Source: Ornithinimicrobium sp. INDO-MA30-4
Lineage (GTDB): Bacteria > Actinomycetota > Actinomycetes > Actinomycetales > Dermatophilaceae
Assembly (NCBI RefSeq): GCF_021535045.1
Contig: NZ_CP091056.1
Location: 682,001-746,000, forward strand
Reading direction: 5' to 3'
DNA length: 64,000 nt
Shown: in pieces, positions 1 to 9,146 of the stretch
Numbering within the stretch: the first letter of the stretch is position 1
Layout: the number at the start of each line of letters is the position of its first letter
Program-made: the position numbers and the translations under genes
The notes under the pieces: generated by a model
The model's input: only the letters and a program-made list of their open reading frames with translations
Database searches by the model: none
What the model was told of the DNA's origin: nothing

Positions 1-472
1 CCGAGGTCATTGCCTTGGTCGACGATCTGCGCGACTCGCGCGATGGCTCCGTCATCTGGATTGGCGAGATGCTGGGCCGGCCCAAGGTCGCAGCCATCCT
101 GTCCGCCGCCACGGTGTTCATGTGCCCCTCGATTTATGAGCCGCTTGGCATCGTCAACCTGGAAGCGATGGCGTGTGGCGCGGCAGTGGTCGCTACGGCT
201 ACCGGCGGTATCCCCGAGGTTGTTGTCCACGGCGAGACTGGCTGGTTGGTGCCGATCGAACAGGTCGAGGACGGCACCGGCACACCGTTGACGAGGATAA
301 GTACGTCGCAGATTTCGCCGCAGCACTCAATGATGCGCTGTCTGACCCTGAGCGTGCTGAGCGGATGGGGCAAGCCGGCCGGGAGCGCGCCATCGAGTCC
401 TTCTCATGGGATGCCATTGCTGAGCGCACCGTTGAGGTTTACAAGGCGGTGATCGCGGCCCGCGAAAACTGA
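1..472 (+). CDS. glgA: Glycogen synthase GlgA (GT4 family), 3' part only
   Basis: Transfers glucose from a nucleotide sugar to alpha-1,4-glucan (glycogen or, in mycobacteria, maltose-1-phosphate metabolism) in the cytosol. Only the last ~155 residues lie in the window; the gene starts before position 1. The GT-B C-terminal nucleotide-sugar site is clear: SIYEPLGIVNLEAMACG followed by ATATGGIPEVV, as in actinobacterial GlgA, and the end matches the family pattern (DPERAERMGQAGRERA). The reading frame breaks once near 285-290 between GTGTPLT and DEDKYVADF; both halves are family-like, so I treat this as one gene with an indel. Stop TGA at 470-472. Family assignment is firm; the exact donor is inferred. 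Confidence 0.87.
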
Positions 473-1252
473 TCCGATCTTCTGAACGTCCCTTGGGTGG
501 GTGGTGCTGGCGCCACCCACCCAGCGCATTGCCGCGACATTCGTGGCAACGACAAGAGCCGCTGCGCTGCGGTCAGCAAGCCGGTTTAGCAACATCTCCC
601 GGCTCCGCGTGGAGGTCACGTCGACGCCGTGCAAGCGTGGATCGCGGCCCGCATCAGCTAGTGCCAACACCGAGCCAGCCAGTTCAATGACGCGCTCGGC
701 CCGGCGTGGGATATCCACGGGCAAGCCCCAGGAGTCACCCATTCGATCCCTGGCCAGATCTTCCACCAATTCTTTGCCAAAGGCTGGATCGGCCAAGCTA
801 CTGAGTTGGCTTGTGAACGTCGCCAGATCGCGTCGCAGCATCAACTCGGTGTCCGGCAAGTCCGCCTGCTGGACCCGATGTTGGGGTACAGGCGTGACGC
901 TAAAGACGTCCATTGTGCTTGCCACCCTTGATCCCCGTCGGGGCCAAAGTCTCGATCTCGGGCACCAAGGCCGCGCCAATGCCGGGCACGTAGACGGCTT
1001 CTTCGGCTTGCACCGCAGCATCGACGAACTCGGTGCTGCCTTGGGGGATTGAGGTTGTGTCACCTGATCGAGGCAAGCCAACCAGGACAACGCGCTCACC
1101 TAAGTCACGCCATACCTCGAGAGTAGTTTGCAGGCCATCGACATGGTCCATGTCGGGCAGAGCGCGTGCAGCGACATCTTTGAGATCGGCTGAGTTGGCA
1201 ATCGCGGCGGTTGCCCAGAGCGCAACGCGCACACTGGCAGGCAAAGTTGGCA
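404..1252 (-). CDS. Conserved actinobacterial protein of unknown function
   Basis: About 280 residues, not assigned to a function. It starts at MPTLPASVRVALW (an upstream ATG at 1283 is possible) and the frame breaks near 910-920, where a segment ending TLAPTGIKG must join one starting near TMDVFSVTP. The protein looks soluble, with no signal peptide or membrane segment, is alanine rich, and has a helical C-terminal half. The 3' end runs 69 bases into glgA from the opposite side, which is unusual, so the true stop may lie earlier behind a second indel. It lies between glgA and an ABC transporter gene on the opposite strand. Existence is supported by long coherent coding sequence on both sides of the break; the ends are uncertain. 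Confidence 0.6.
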
Positions 1253-1298
1253 TGTCCCCGATCGTAGAACGTGGCGCTGGCAACTAGGCTGGCGAGTC

Positions 1299-2085
1299 AT
1301 GAGCGACGTCCTGGAATTAGCTGGTGTGGGTGTCAGGCGCGGCAACACCGACTTGCTGCGCGATGTCACCTGGTCCGTCGAAGAGGGCGAACGTTGGGTC
1401 ATCCTTGGGCCCAACGGCGCCGGAAAGACGACCTTGTTGCAGATAGCCGCTGCTCGAATGCACCCAACCTCGGGTGTGGCCGGGGTGCTGGGCGAGGTGA
1501 TGGGCACCGTCGACGTTTTTGAACTACGCCCTCGCATTGGTGTTTCTAGCGCCACGATTGCCGAGCGAATCCCCGCCGAAGAGAAGGTGGTGACGTCGTC
1601 ATCACAGCTTCGTGGGCCGTGGTGGGGCGTTGGCGCGAAGAGTATGACCCGATGGATGAGCAGCGGGGGCTGGAGTTGCTAGATGCGCTGGGGGTCGGCC
1701 ACCTGAAGGATCGCCGATACGGCACCTTGAGCGAGGGGAGCGCAAGCGAGTCCAGATCGCTCGCGCCCTCATGACTGACCCTGAGCTGATGCTCCTGGAT
1801 GAGCCAGCCGCGGGCCTTGATCTGCGGGGACGCGAAGACCTCGTGGGCCGTTTGCAACTGTTGGCTGAAGACGTGACCGCGCCAGCCATGGTGTTGGTGA
1901 CTCACCACGTCGAAGAGATTCCGCCGGGCTTTACCGACATTCTGATGCTGCGTGACGGCGAAGTGGTCGCTGCTGGGCCGCTGGAGGTCACCCTCACCGC
2001 GGAGAACCTCAGCAAGACGTTCGATCTGCCGCTGGTCGTTGACCGGCACGGGCCGCGTTGGTCTGCGAGGGCCGCTCAGTCGTGA
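1299..2085 (+). CDS. ABC transporter ATP-binding protein
   Basis: A single ATP-binding cassette of ~262 residues that would power a membrane transporter. Visible motifs: Walker A GPNGAGKTTL near residue 36, a signature region LSEG.ERKRVQIARAL, Walker B LMLLDEPAAGLDLRG, and the H-loop THHVEEIP. The gene breaks twice, and both repairs are instructive: near 1590 GTGGTGACG should read GTGGTGGACG, and at 1735-1738 a run of four G should be five, which restores LSEGERKRVQ. It overlaps the next gene by four bases. The C-terminal extension resembles stand-alone YlmA/ModF-like ATPases, so a classic permease partner need not be adjacent. Substrate unknown. Confidence 0.85.
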
Positions 2086-2868
2086 GTTGGGTGGAATTGC
2101 TGGCACTGGCTGTTGCAGGCTTCGGTGCCGGAATGATCAACACGATCGTCGGCTCAGGCACCTTGATCACCTTCCCCATCTTGCTGTTTTTGGGTATGCG
2201 CCGGTCGCGGCCAACATCTCGAGCTCGCTGGGCCTAGTGGCTGGGGGCTTTAGCGGAGCCTGGGGCTATCGCCACGAACTCACCGGGCTCAAGCCGTTGC
2301 TGATGCGACTGATGCCAGCCTCGCTGCTGGGCGCAGTCGTGGGAGCCCTCTTGCTCTTAGTGCTGCCAGAGTCTGCCTTTGCCACAATGTGCCGCTCTTG
2401 ATTGCCCTTGCCCTAGTGCTGGTGGTTGGTGGGCCCAGGCTGAACAAATGGGCGGCGGGCAAGACGCCAAAGCAGACAAAGGACACCACTGGGCTGCCAG
2501 CGATGACGCTTGCAGGCACGGTCGGCCTGCTGCTCTCGATCTTTGCCACCGGCGTCTATGGCGGCTACTTCGGTGCCGCCCAAGGCGTGCTGCTGGTCGG
2601 CATCATGAGTGTTCTGCTGCCGCTATCGCTCCAGCAAATCACCGGGGTCAAGAACGTGCTCACGCTAACCGTGGGCCTCGTGGCTGCTGTCGTGTTTTTA
2701 GTCGTGCAACCTGGGCAGATCATTTGGTCCGTGGTTGGCATTTTGGCTCTGGGTTCGTTGGCGGGCGGATATGTCGGAGCAAAGGTTGGCCGTCGCATGC
2801 CCCCGTGGTTGCTGCGGGGTGTCATTGTCGTGATTGGCCTCACAGCGATCGTGGTGTTGCTGCGATGA
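2082..2868 (+). CDS. TSUP (TauE/SafE) family membrane transporter
   Basis: Predicted anion or organosulfonate exporter of the inner membrane. The start GTG overlaps the ABC ATPase stop (GTGA, 2082-2085). The N-terminus carries the family-type loop GAGMINTIVGSGTLITFP, followed by several hydrophobic helices and a second repeat with TGVYGGYFGAAQG, the typical TSUP half-repeat motif. Two breaks are present: near 2190, where one base is missing before YAPVAANISSS, and at 2388, where ATGTGCC should be ATGGTGCC. Reconstructed length ~262 residues fits the family. TGA overlaps the next ATG, so all three genes 1299-3704 are probably one transcript. Sulfite, sulfonate or another substrate cannot be told apart from sequence. 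Confidence 0.85.
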
Positions 2869-3704
2869 AGCGAACACAACCGCTGCCGGAGTTGCCGAAT
2901 GGCGCTACCTGGATCGATGACCCGAGTGATGAGCGAGTCCGCGACTATTTCAATCTGACCGATGTTGCGTTGCGCCGGGTGATCGAGCCCGAGCGAGGGC
3001 TCTACCTCGCCGAGTCAGAAAAGGTGATCCGCCGAGCGTTGGGTGCGGGCCATCAGTTGCGGTCGTTGCTGATGGGGCAGCGTTGGCTTGAGGACCTTGA
3101 AGACGTTGTGGGGGAGGCGATCCACGGCGGAGCACCGGTCTATGTTGCGGCTGCCGATGTCATTGAGTCGATGACCGGGTTCCATCTGCACCGTGGGGCG
3201 TTGGCTTCCATGCAACGCCCGGTCCTACCGGACCCGACTGAGCTGATCAAGGACGCCAAGCGGGTCGTGGTGTTGGAAGACATCGTGGACCACACCAATA
3301 TCGGCGCAGTGTTTCGCTCAGCCGCGGCTTTAGGCATGGACGCCGTGCTGATCACGCCGCGGTGTGCCGATCCGCTGTATCGCCGAGCTGTTCGAGTCTC
3401 CATGGGGACCGTATTTCAAGTGCCTTGGACCCGCATTGACGATTGGCCAGCTGGCATCAACACGTTGATTGACCTTGGCTTTCACGTCTCGGCGTGTGCC
3501 TTGAGCGAGGATGCGATCAGCCTCGATGAGTTGGCTGCTGCCCAGCACGACAAGATTGCTGTCGTGCTGGGCAGCGAAGGCGAGGGACTGACTGAGCGAA
3601 CGATTGACTCAGCGGACTCCGTCGTGATGATTCCGATGGCCGGTGGCGTTGATTCACTGAACGTGGCCGCAGCCAGCGCCGTGGTTTTCTACACCCTGAA
3701 ATAG
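2865..3704 (+). CDS. TrmH/SpoU family 2'-O-methyltransferase (rRNA or tRNA)
   Basis: SPOUT-class methyltransferase, 279 residues and intact. All three SPOUT motifs are present: motif 1 DIVDHTNIGAVFRSA (~residue 143), motif 2 VVLGSEGEGL (~235) and motif 3 IPMAGGVDSLNVAAASA at the C-terminus, which forms the trefoil-knot SAM site. An N-terminal ~110-residue part with ERGLYLAESEKVIRRA looks like the RNA-binding L30e-like domain. It would methylate a ribose in rRNA or tRNA using S-adenosylmethionine. The ATG overlaps the TSUP stop (ATGA), giving an operon. The exact nucleotide target is not predictable from sequence. Confidence 0.92.
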   Translation: MKRTQPLPELPNGATWIDDPSDERVRDYFNLTDVALRRVIEPERGLYLAESEKVIRRALGAGHQLRSLLMGQRWLEDLEDVVGEAIHGGAPVYVAAADVIESMTGFHLHRGALASMQRPVLPDPTELIKDAKRVVVLEDIVDHTNIGAVFRSAAALGMDAVLITPRCADPLYRRAVRVSMGTVFQVPWTRIDDWPAGINTLIDLGFHVSACALSEDAISLDELAAAQHDKIAVVLGSEGEGLTERTIDSADSVVMIPMAGGVDSLNVAAASAVVFYTLK

Positions 3705-3742
3705 CAGTTACCTGGAGGTCGCTCTGGCAGTAGCATTCAGCA

Positions 3743-4381
3743 GTGATCTCGATCCACACATTGCTGGCCTTTTCGTTGGCCTCGTTCTTGCTGATTGTTC
3801 TGCCTGGCCCGAGCGTGCTGTTCACCATTGGGCGCTCCTTGGAGTTTGGACCGCGCGGTGGATTGGTGAGCGCCGTCGGCAACGGATTGGGCGGCATACC
3901 CCCGGCTATCGCGGTGGCGCTGGGGGTTGGCGCCTTGGTGGCCGAGTCAGCGGTCCTATTCACTGTGGTGAAGTCGGTGGGCGCCGTCTATATCGCCTAT
4001 TTGGGCTGGCAAGCCATCAAGCACCGGGGTGATCAGGCCCTTGACGTAGCGGGTCCTGCCAAGGCCATGTCGTCAGGGCGCATTCTGCGACAGGGCTTCG
4101 TGGTCGGCATCACCAACCCCAAGATTTTGGTGTTCTTCGTCGCTGTCTTGCCACAGTTTGTCGACCCGGCCAACGGCAACGTCGCGCTTCAGATGATGCT
4201 GCTTGGGATGATCTTCGTGACGATCGGGGTCCTCAGCGATGGCACCTGGGCTCTGGTCGCTGGCTCAGCACGGGACTGGTTTGCGCAATCCCCGTCGCGC
4301 ATCTCCACGATGTCCGCTGCTGGCGGTGCCGTGATGATTGGCCTGGGTGGAGTGCTTTTGGTGACCGGGGACCAGCACTAG
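3743..4381 (+). CDS. LysE family translocator
   Basis: Intact 212-residue inner-membrane exporter of the LysE/RhtB superfamily, which typically exports amino acids or their analogues. GTG start at 3743 (MISIHTLLAFSLASF). The family signature is visible at residues 20-40, with VLPGPSVLFTIGRSL followed by GPRGGLVSAVGN; five or six hydrophobic helices follow, with GFVVGITNPKILVFF near the middle as expected. It stands alone after the methyltransferase (38-base gap) and converges on the DUF2071 gene with a four-base 3' overlap. Substrate unknown. Confidence 0.9.
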   Translation: MISIHTLLAFSLASFLLIVLPGPSVLFTIGRSLEFGPRGGLVSAVGNGLGGIPPAIAVALGVGALVAESAVLFTVVKSVGAVYIAYLGWQAIKHRGDQALDVAGPAKAMSSGRILRQGFVVGITNPKILVFFVAVLPQFVDPANGNVALQMMLLGMIFVTIGVLSDGTWALVAGSARDWFAQSPSRISTMSAAGGAVMIGLGGVLLVTGDQH

Positions 4382-5128
4382 ATCCGCTCAAACCACGCCA
4401 GGCTAACCGGGACACCGGGGGAGTATCGGGCGTGCGGCTGTCCTTGGGGCGCTGAGAGCCCCGCTGCTCGCAGGGCGCTCTCATCAATATCGACATTTTC
4501 GACTTCATGCAGGGGCCAGGGTGGATGGAACACTCGCCCATAATCCAGCCGGCCAAATCGCTTGCTCACGAGCGCCCAACGCGCACTCATCCAGTGATCG
4601 AAGTGGCTGGGCTCGGCAATTTTGGCGCCAACCTCAAAGGCGATAGAGGCGTTAGCCCACACCCCAGTGCCTGGCTTCGGCCATTGTCGGTCGAATGTGG
4701 TGGTGATGAACGCCGCTCACATGGTGCTCGGTGTGGGACCAGCAGTAGGGAACGCCAAAGATCGTTCGTGCCGCTGCGGTGACCGAAGCCAGCGGCACGT
4801 CGAGGGAAAAGAACCAGATAGCTCGACGCCCGTGAGCATCCACGACGTAAGTGCGGACATTGATTTCGGTGAAGGTGCCAAAGTGGGGAATTGCTGGGGT
4901 GCGGCCAAACTGAATGTCTCGCATTTCGAACGGGATGAGGCCCACCCAGGCAGCCCCGTCGAAGGTGTCGACCGTCAAGCCATTCGGCAAGTGCGACTGA
5001 ACTTCTGCCGGGTCGTAGGCCCAGTGAAAGTAGGCCAACTGCTCCCAGCGTTGGTGCATGATCGGCGGGCTCGCCAGGGCTGGTGGTGAGGGTTGAACCG
5101 GCTCGATGAGAGGTTGCTTGTCGGACAC
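4378..5128 (-). CDS. DUF2071 (YqjF-like) protein
   Basis: Cytosolic protein of unknown function, ~250 residues. The N-terminal part has the family pattern: MHQRWEQLAYFHWAYDP, then HLPNGLTVDTFDG.AWVGLIPFEM and TEINVRTYVVD, matching YqjF/DUF2071 proteins, which adopt an acetoacetate-decarboxylase-like fold. The frame breaks once near 4705-4715; on the other side the chain continues with QWPKPGTGVWANASIAFE and ends SLAWFERI. ATG at 5126-5128. No operon partner is evident; it is followed on the same strand by a YbaK-domain gene read from a separate start. Family call is secure, biochemical role is not known. Confidence 0.78.
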
Positions 5129-5152
5129 GGTGTCAGCCTAACGAGGCCGTCA

Positions 5153-5690
5153 TCAGCCGATTTCAGCGGCTAGTCCGTCCACGACCTCGACCCCGGGTAG
5201 ATCTCCAACAGCCGCGCCACGAATGCGCAGTTTGGCGGCGCGGACACCCGCTCCAATCACGACCCAAGGCTGCCGCATGACTCGGGAGTCGACCCAGATG
5301 GGCCATTCAGCGGGCAAACCAAGGGGAGTGATGCCACCAAACTCCATCTGTGTTCGACCCACGGCGTTATCCATGGTCATAAAACTGGCCCGCCGCACGT
5401 CGAGCCGCTTCCGGACCACCCTGTTGACGTCCGCGCGAGGTGGTAGCCAGCACCAGACATACCGCAATGCGTTCGTCGTCTCCGCGCCTACCTGCCACCA
5501 CGAGGCAGTTAGCAGACTGAGCGGCAGTGATTCCGGTGTGCTCCATGAAAGCAGCCGTGTCTGAAATGGCTGGGTCGATGCTCGCAACTTCGAGCCCCTC
5601 AGTCCACGGCTCGCCCTCATTGATCGCCCCTCTCACCACGGGAGCGACCAGGCCAAGGTGGTCCTTTGCCGGCAGCCATTCCAGACTCAT
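5153..5690 (-). CDS. YbaK/aminoacyl-tRNA deacylase-domain protein
   Basis: About 179 residues with the YbaK/ProRS-INS fold used to hydrolyse misacylated tRNAs in trans. Supporting sequence: FMEHTGITAAQSANCLVVAG.RG in the first half, RADVNRVVRKRLDVRRASF in the middle and MEFGGITPLGLP.WPIWVDS, which is the conserved glycine-rich substrate loop of this family. One frame break near 5440 separates ATTSR from ADVNRVVRKR. ATG at 5688-5690 lies 2 bases after the DUF3037 stop, so it is probably cotranscribed with the DUF3037/HipA pair. A second, EbsC-type YbaK protein is encoded at 39988-40480. Which aminoacyl-tRNA it edits is unknown. Confidence 0.8.
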
Positions 5691-5692
5691 GG

Positions 5693-6093
5693 CTAGCTCG
5701 CTTTCGGGGGAACGACCAGGGTGTCGAGCAGCCGTTGCAGGGTGGCAGCGAGGTCACTAGCCCGGCCCCCGTGGATGGGGCCTGGCTGCAAAATCGTTGA
5801 CCGGGGGCACTAATCCAGCCAAAGCGCGGGCCCAGTTTGTCCATCCGAGGCGTGCCCGGTGCGCCGCCGTCTCGCGCCAGAGTGCAGAGAGACTCCAACG
5901 ACATGCGGACCGACTCAGTGTCGACGCCAGGGGCGAACGCGCGGGCACGTTCCTCATCAAGATGGAAGGCGCCTTGGAGGAAGTCACCCTCCTGCGAGTA
6001 CATCACCACGCCGACATTGAGGAACTCTTCGCGCAGGACCGAGGGCACCAGGCGCAAAGTGACGTACTGGTAGTCGAAGGCTTCGTTGCTCAT
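5693..6093 (-). CDS. DUF3037 protein, partner of HipA-like kinase
   Basis: Small soluble protein, ~133 residues. The start is typical for DUF3037: FDYQYVTLRLVPSVLREEF then LNVGVVMYSQEGDFL, and further on DKLGPRFGWISAP. One frame break near 5800 separates this from a C-terminus reading RLLDTLVVPPKAS and a TAG at 5693-5695. The ATG overlaps the end of the upstream HipA-like gene by four bases. DUF3037 genes are repeatedly found beside HipA-like kinase genes, so the pair is probably one functional unit; its role (toxin-antitoxin, stress or regulatory) is not established. Confidence 0.78.
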
Positions 6094-6860
6094 CGGGCAC
6101 CACCGCTCGGAAGCCAGTGACTGCTACTGGCAAGGCGCGCGGTCAAGTGCTCGAGGTATGCCGTGCGCACCGCGCTCGGATCGGCAAGGTAGGGCGTTGT
6201 CTCAAGCCATTCATCAGGAATCTGGTTCAGCACATCGCAGAGCACGGCCGGGGTCAGCATGGCGCTCAACCGGTCATGGCTTGCGCGAATATCACCGGCG
6301 ACGTCTAACAGGACATGCTCGTCGGCGCGGAACGGCTGAGCAGCGAATCGGTCAGGATTTGGCTGCTTACCCGGCCAACCGTGGTGAAAGTACAGCGCAG
6401 CGCCATGATCGATGGCCCACACTTCGCGGTGCCACAGCAAGAGGTTGGGGTTAGACCAAGTGCGATCTATGTTGGCGGTGAAGGCATCCAGCCAGATGAT
6501 GTCTGCTGCTAGCTCCGGAGCGGGCGGCCGAGAGCCGTCGTATCCCAAGGACCCAGGCAACAGGTCCACACCAAGATTCATCCCGGGTGAGGCGTTTAAC
6601 AGGTCCTGAACTTCTTCGTCCGCCTCATATCGGGCCATCGCTGACGGCATCTCCACGGTGACGAGGCGCGGGATTGGGAGGCTTAGCGCCCGGCCAATCT
6701 CGCCAACGATGATCTCTGCGACCAACACTTTGATGCCCTGGCCGGCACCTCGAAACTTCACGACGTAGGTGCCGAGATCGTCGGCTTCCACGACGCCGGG
6801 CAGTGAACCACCCTCGCGTAGCGGCAGCACGTATCGGGTAGCGGTCACATGTTCAAGCAC
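6090..6860 (-). CDS. HipA-like protein kinase
   Basis: Intact 256-residue protein related to the HipA C-terminal kinase fold. Beginning: [19 protein letters not shown], followed by [19 protein letters not shown], which supplies the nucleotide-binding lysine. The likely catalytic segment is [14 protein letters not shown] (residues ~140-153; D and N for catalysis and Mg binding) and the DFG-equivalent is [11 protein letters not shown]. It is shorter than E. coli HipA (440) and lacks its N-terminal subdomain, as in the HipA-like/DUF3037 pairs. It overlaps DUF3037 by four bases and diverges from dinB. The substrate is unknown; HipA itself phosphorylates GltX, but that cannot be assumed here. Confidence 0.82.
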   Translation of the reverse strand: MLEHVTATRYVLPLREGGSLPGVVEADDLGTYVVKFRGAGQGIKVLVAEIIVGEIGRALSLPIPRLVTVEMPSAMARYEADEEVQDLLNASPGMNLGVDLLPGSLGYDGSRPPAPELAADIIWLDAFTANIDRTWSNPNLLLWHREVWAIDHGAALYFHHGWPGKQPNPDRFAAQPFRADEHVLLDVAGDIRASHDRLSAMLTPAVLCDVLNQIPDEWLETTPYLADPSAVRTAYLEHLTARLASSSHWLPSGGAR

Positions 6861-6968
6861 GCCCGAACTCTACCTGGGGAAGCAGCCAGCCGACCGTGGC
6901 TGGGCTCACGGGACGTGTCAGAGTTGAGCCATGGCGACGGACATAGGGCGGAGGCAACTCCTGCTCGG

Positions 6969-8305
6969 ATGATTCTGCATCTCGACCTTGATGCCTTCTT
7001 CGCCGCCGTGGAACAACGCGATAAGCCATCGCTGCGCGGCAAGCCGGTGATTGTGGGCGGAACGGGTGGTCGTGGTGTGGTCGCGACTGCGTCCTATGAA
7101 GCCAGAGTGTTTGGCGCCCGCTCAGCCATGCCGACTAGTGAGGCACGTCGTAAATGCCCGGCCGGGACTGCCTTCTTGGCCGGCCGGTTTGGCGCATACC
7201 GTGCCTCATCCGCGGTTGTGATGGAGCTCCTCAGAGAACTCTCCGACCTGGTGGAGCAGGTCTCGATTGACGAGGCCTACGTCCACCTGGCGGCCGCCGA
7301 TCATGACCTCAGCGCTGCCGGGCTGACCGCGCTGGGCAAGGACTTGCAGAGCCGGGTGACCGAAGCGACTGGAGGGCTGACCGCGGCCGTGGGGATCGCC
7401 AGCAGCAAGATGATGGCCAAGATCGCTAGCGAGCTAGACAAGCCGGGCGGCCAGTGTGATCGAGCCCGGCAGTGAACTGGAAGTGCTGCACCCTATGCCG
7501 GTGCGGGCGCTCGCCGGGGTTGGCCCTGCCACCGGGGCGAAACTGCATACCTTGGGGGTGGAGACTGTCGCTGACTTGGCTGCCGCTGACCGTGACGTCC
7601 TCACATCCGTCTTTGGCTCCGCCCATGGAACAGGCTTGTATGCGCTGGCTCGGGCCCAAGACAATCGCGTTGTGGTATCAGAGCGAGCAGCCAAGAGCAT
7701 CTCAGCGGAGGAGACCTTCGCCAGCGATGTCGTCGATCGACGGGTGCTGGACGCAGAGTTAAACCGACTCGTGGACAAGGTCACGGCACGACTCACGAGT
7801 TCGGTCGCTTTCGCCAAGACGGTAACGCTCAAAATTCGGTGGCATGACTTCACTACGGTGACCCGATCAGCGAGCCTGCCCTACGCCACGGGGACCCCGC
7901 AGTGCTCAGGCGTGAAGCCGATCGCTTAATGCAGGCAGTCGACGTCACGGGCGGACTCAGGCTGTTAGGCATGGGGGTGGCTGGGCTGACTGATCACGCA
8001 CAGGACGAACTGGCTCTATTTGACACTGTCGTCGGCGCGGAAGCAGTAGATCCGGTTGAGCCAGCCCCCAGCGATGTCATCTCGCCAGACTTGGCCGGGA
8101 CGCCCGTCGGTCGACGTTGGATCACCGGGCTTGATGTCCATCACGACGAGCACGGGGACGGCTGGGTCTGGGGAGCGGTCGCGGTGTAGTCACGGTCCGT
8201 TTTGAGGGTCCGAACACTGCGCCCGGGCGCATTCGAACTTTTGACACCTCCGATCCAGCCCTCAGCCTGGCCGAGCCGCCCGACTGGCGTGAGTCAAGGG
8301 CATAA
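6969..8305 (+). CDS. dinB: DNA polymerase IV (Y-family)
   Basis: Translesion DNA polymerase, ~445 residues. N-terminal catalytic motif [15 protein letters not shown], then [19 protein letters not shown] and the second acidic site [11 protein letters not shown]; the helix-hairpin-helix [14 protein letters not shown] and little-finger domain follow. Three frame breaks: near 7450 (one extra or two missing bases), at 7889-7892 (GGGG for GGGGG, restoring [15 protein letters not shown]) and near 8177 (GCGG for GCGGG, restoring [14 protein letters not shown]). The last repair extends the gene to TAA at 8303-8305, with the C-terminal [12 protein letters not shown] segment known from mycobacterial DinB enzymes. 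ATG at 6969 begins MILHLD; a start at 6931 behind another indel is possible. Confidence 0.88.
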
Positions 8306-8359
8306 AGGTAGTGTCACTCCTCGTTGCCTCGGCCTCATTGGTCGTGGAGACATCACCTT

Positions 8360-8443
8360 GTCCGGGTGGCGGAATGGCAGACGCGCTAGCTTGAGGTGCT
8401 AGTGCCCTTAACGGGCGTGGGGGTTCAAGTCCCCCTCCGGACA
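8360..8443 (+). tRNA. tRNA-Leu (anticodon GAG)
   Basis: Class II tRNA of 84 nt with a long variable arm. Acceptor GTCCGGG pairs with TCCGGAC (last pair G-U). The anticodon stem CTAGC/GCTAG encloses loop TTGAGGT, giving anticodon GAG for leucine. The variable arm TGCCCTTAACGGGCG forms its own stem, and the T arm GGGGGTTCAAGTCCCCC is perfect. Discriminator is A73, as usual for leucine tRNA; CCA is not encoded in full. A strong terminator follows directly. Confidence 0.95.
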
Positions 8444-8450
8444 CCGAAGA

Positions 8451-8486
8451 AATCGGGGCGAGCCACACGGCTCGCCCCGATTCTTT
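8451..8486 (+). terminator. Rho-independent terminator after tRNA-Leu
   Basis: A perfect 14-bp stem, AATCGGGGCGAGCC with its complement GGCTCGCCCCGATT, closes a four-base loop ACAC and is followed by CTTT. It starts 8 bases after the tRNA. Confidence 0.88.
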
Positions 8487-8614
8487 GCACCCCTGTGCCT
8501 TTTCACTCGCCATGATGCCGGTTGCCTGTGTGTCCTAGCAGACGAATAGGCACATGAGGACAGCACAATGCCCGACAAGCCGCAGCCTGACGGGCATCGT
8601 GGGAGAGGTTGAAG

Positions 8615-8788
8615 TCAGTTGTTGAAGGCGTCCTTGACATCTTCGCCAGCCTTCTTTGCAGCGGCTTCGGCCTGGTCGGCCTTGCCCTCTGCCTCGAGCG
8701 AGGCGTTGTCCGTGGCGTCTCCGGCTGCTTCCTTGGCCTTACCGGTCAAGTCCTCTGCAGCGTTCTTTGCCTTGTCTGCGAATCCCAT
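8615..8788 (-). CDS. CsbD family small stress protein
   Basis: Intact 57-residue hydrophilic protein, MGFADKAKNAAEDLTGKAKE..., rich in Ala, Lys, Glu and Asp, with the CsbD-like repeat pattern (NAAEDLTGKAKEAAG then LEAEGKADQAEA). Such proteins accumulate under general stress in many bacteria; molecular function unknown. Ribosome site AAGGAG lies 6 bases before ATG, which fixes the start at 8786-8788. A weak hairpin (ATGCCCG at 8568-8574 with CGGGCAT at 8591-8597) downstream could end the transcript. No operon partner. Confidence 0.85.
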   Translation of the reverse strand: MGFADKAKNAAEDLTGKAKEAAGDATDNASLEAEGKADQAEAAAKKAGEDVKDAFNN

Positions 8789-8871
8789 GGGTTCTCCTTA
8801 GCGTCGGAAATAGAGGCCCATCAACGTTTTCACGCCGAATCTTTGAGCTGATCCCACGACTGTGGTCTCAG

Positions 8872-9045
8872 TCATGCAACTGATATTACCCCAGGACAGG
8901 GCGGATGGCAGCGATAGGTCCAGATCTCACTGGCTCCGCCAGCCCTGGCGCGCAGCCAAAGTCCAAGTATCAAGATCAGGCCCAACGCTGCGTACGCAGC
9001 AATCGCAAACGAGCCGATGAGGCAACGCGAACTCGACACCGGCAT
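8872..9045 (-). CDS. Possible small single-span membrane protein
   Basis: A 57-codon open frame, MPVSSSRCLIGSF..., whose middle holds one strong hydrophobic helix (FAIAAYAALGLILILGLWL) followed by a positive cluster RARAGG, consistent with an N-out or signal-anchor topology. There is no clear ribosome site before the ATG, and I recognise no family. In-frame hydrophobic sequence (TQLALIGGPI) continues upstream of a stop, so in view of the many indels here it could be the 3' part of a longer membrane protein. Low confidence; it is the only coding-like signal between CsbD and the PadR gene. Confidence 0.25.
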   Translation of the reverse strand: MPVSSSRCLIGSFAIAAYAALGLILILGLWLRARAGGASEIWTYRCHPPCPGVISVA

Positions 9046-9146
9046 GTCGAGCGGTCGGGTTGCAGCCGCCAGTGCCGATTAGATTGGGCCGCCGATGAGC
9101 GCCAATTGGGTCCCGCGTAATGTTGTGTTGACACTTTGATCAGGCC

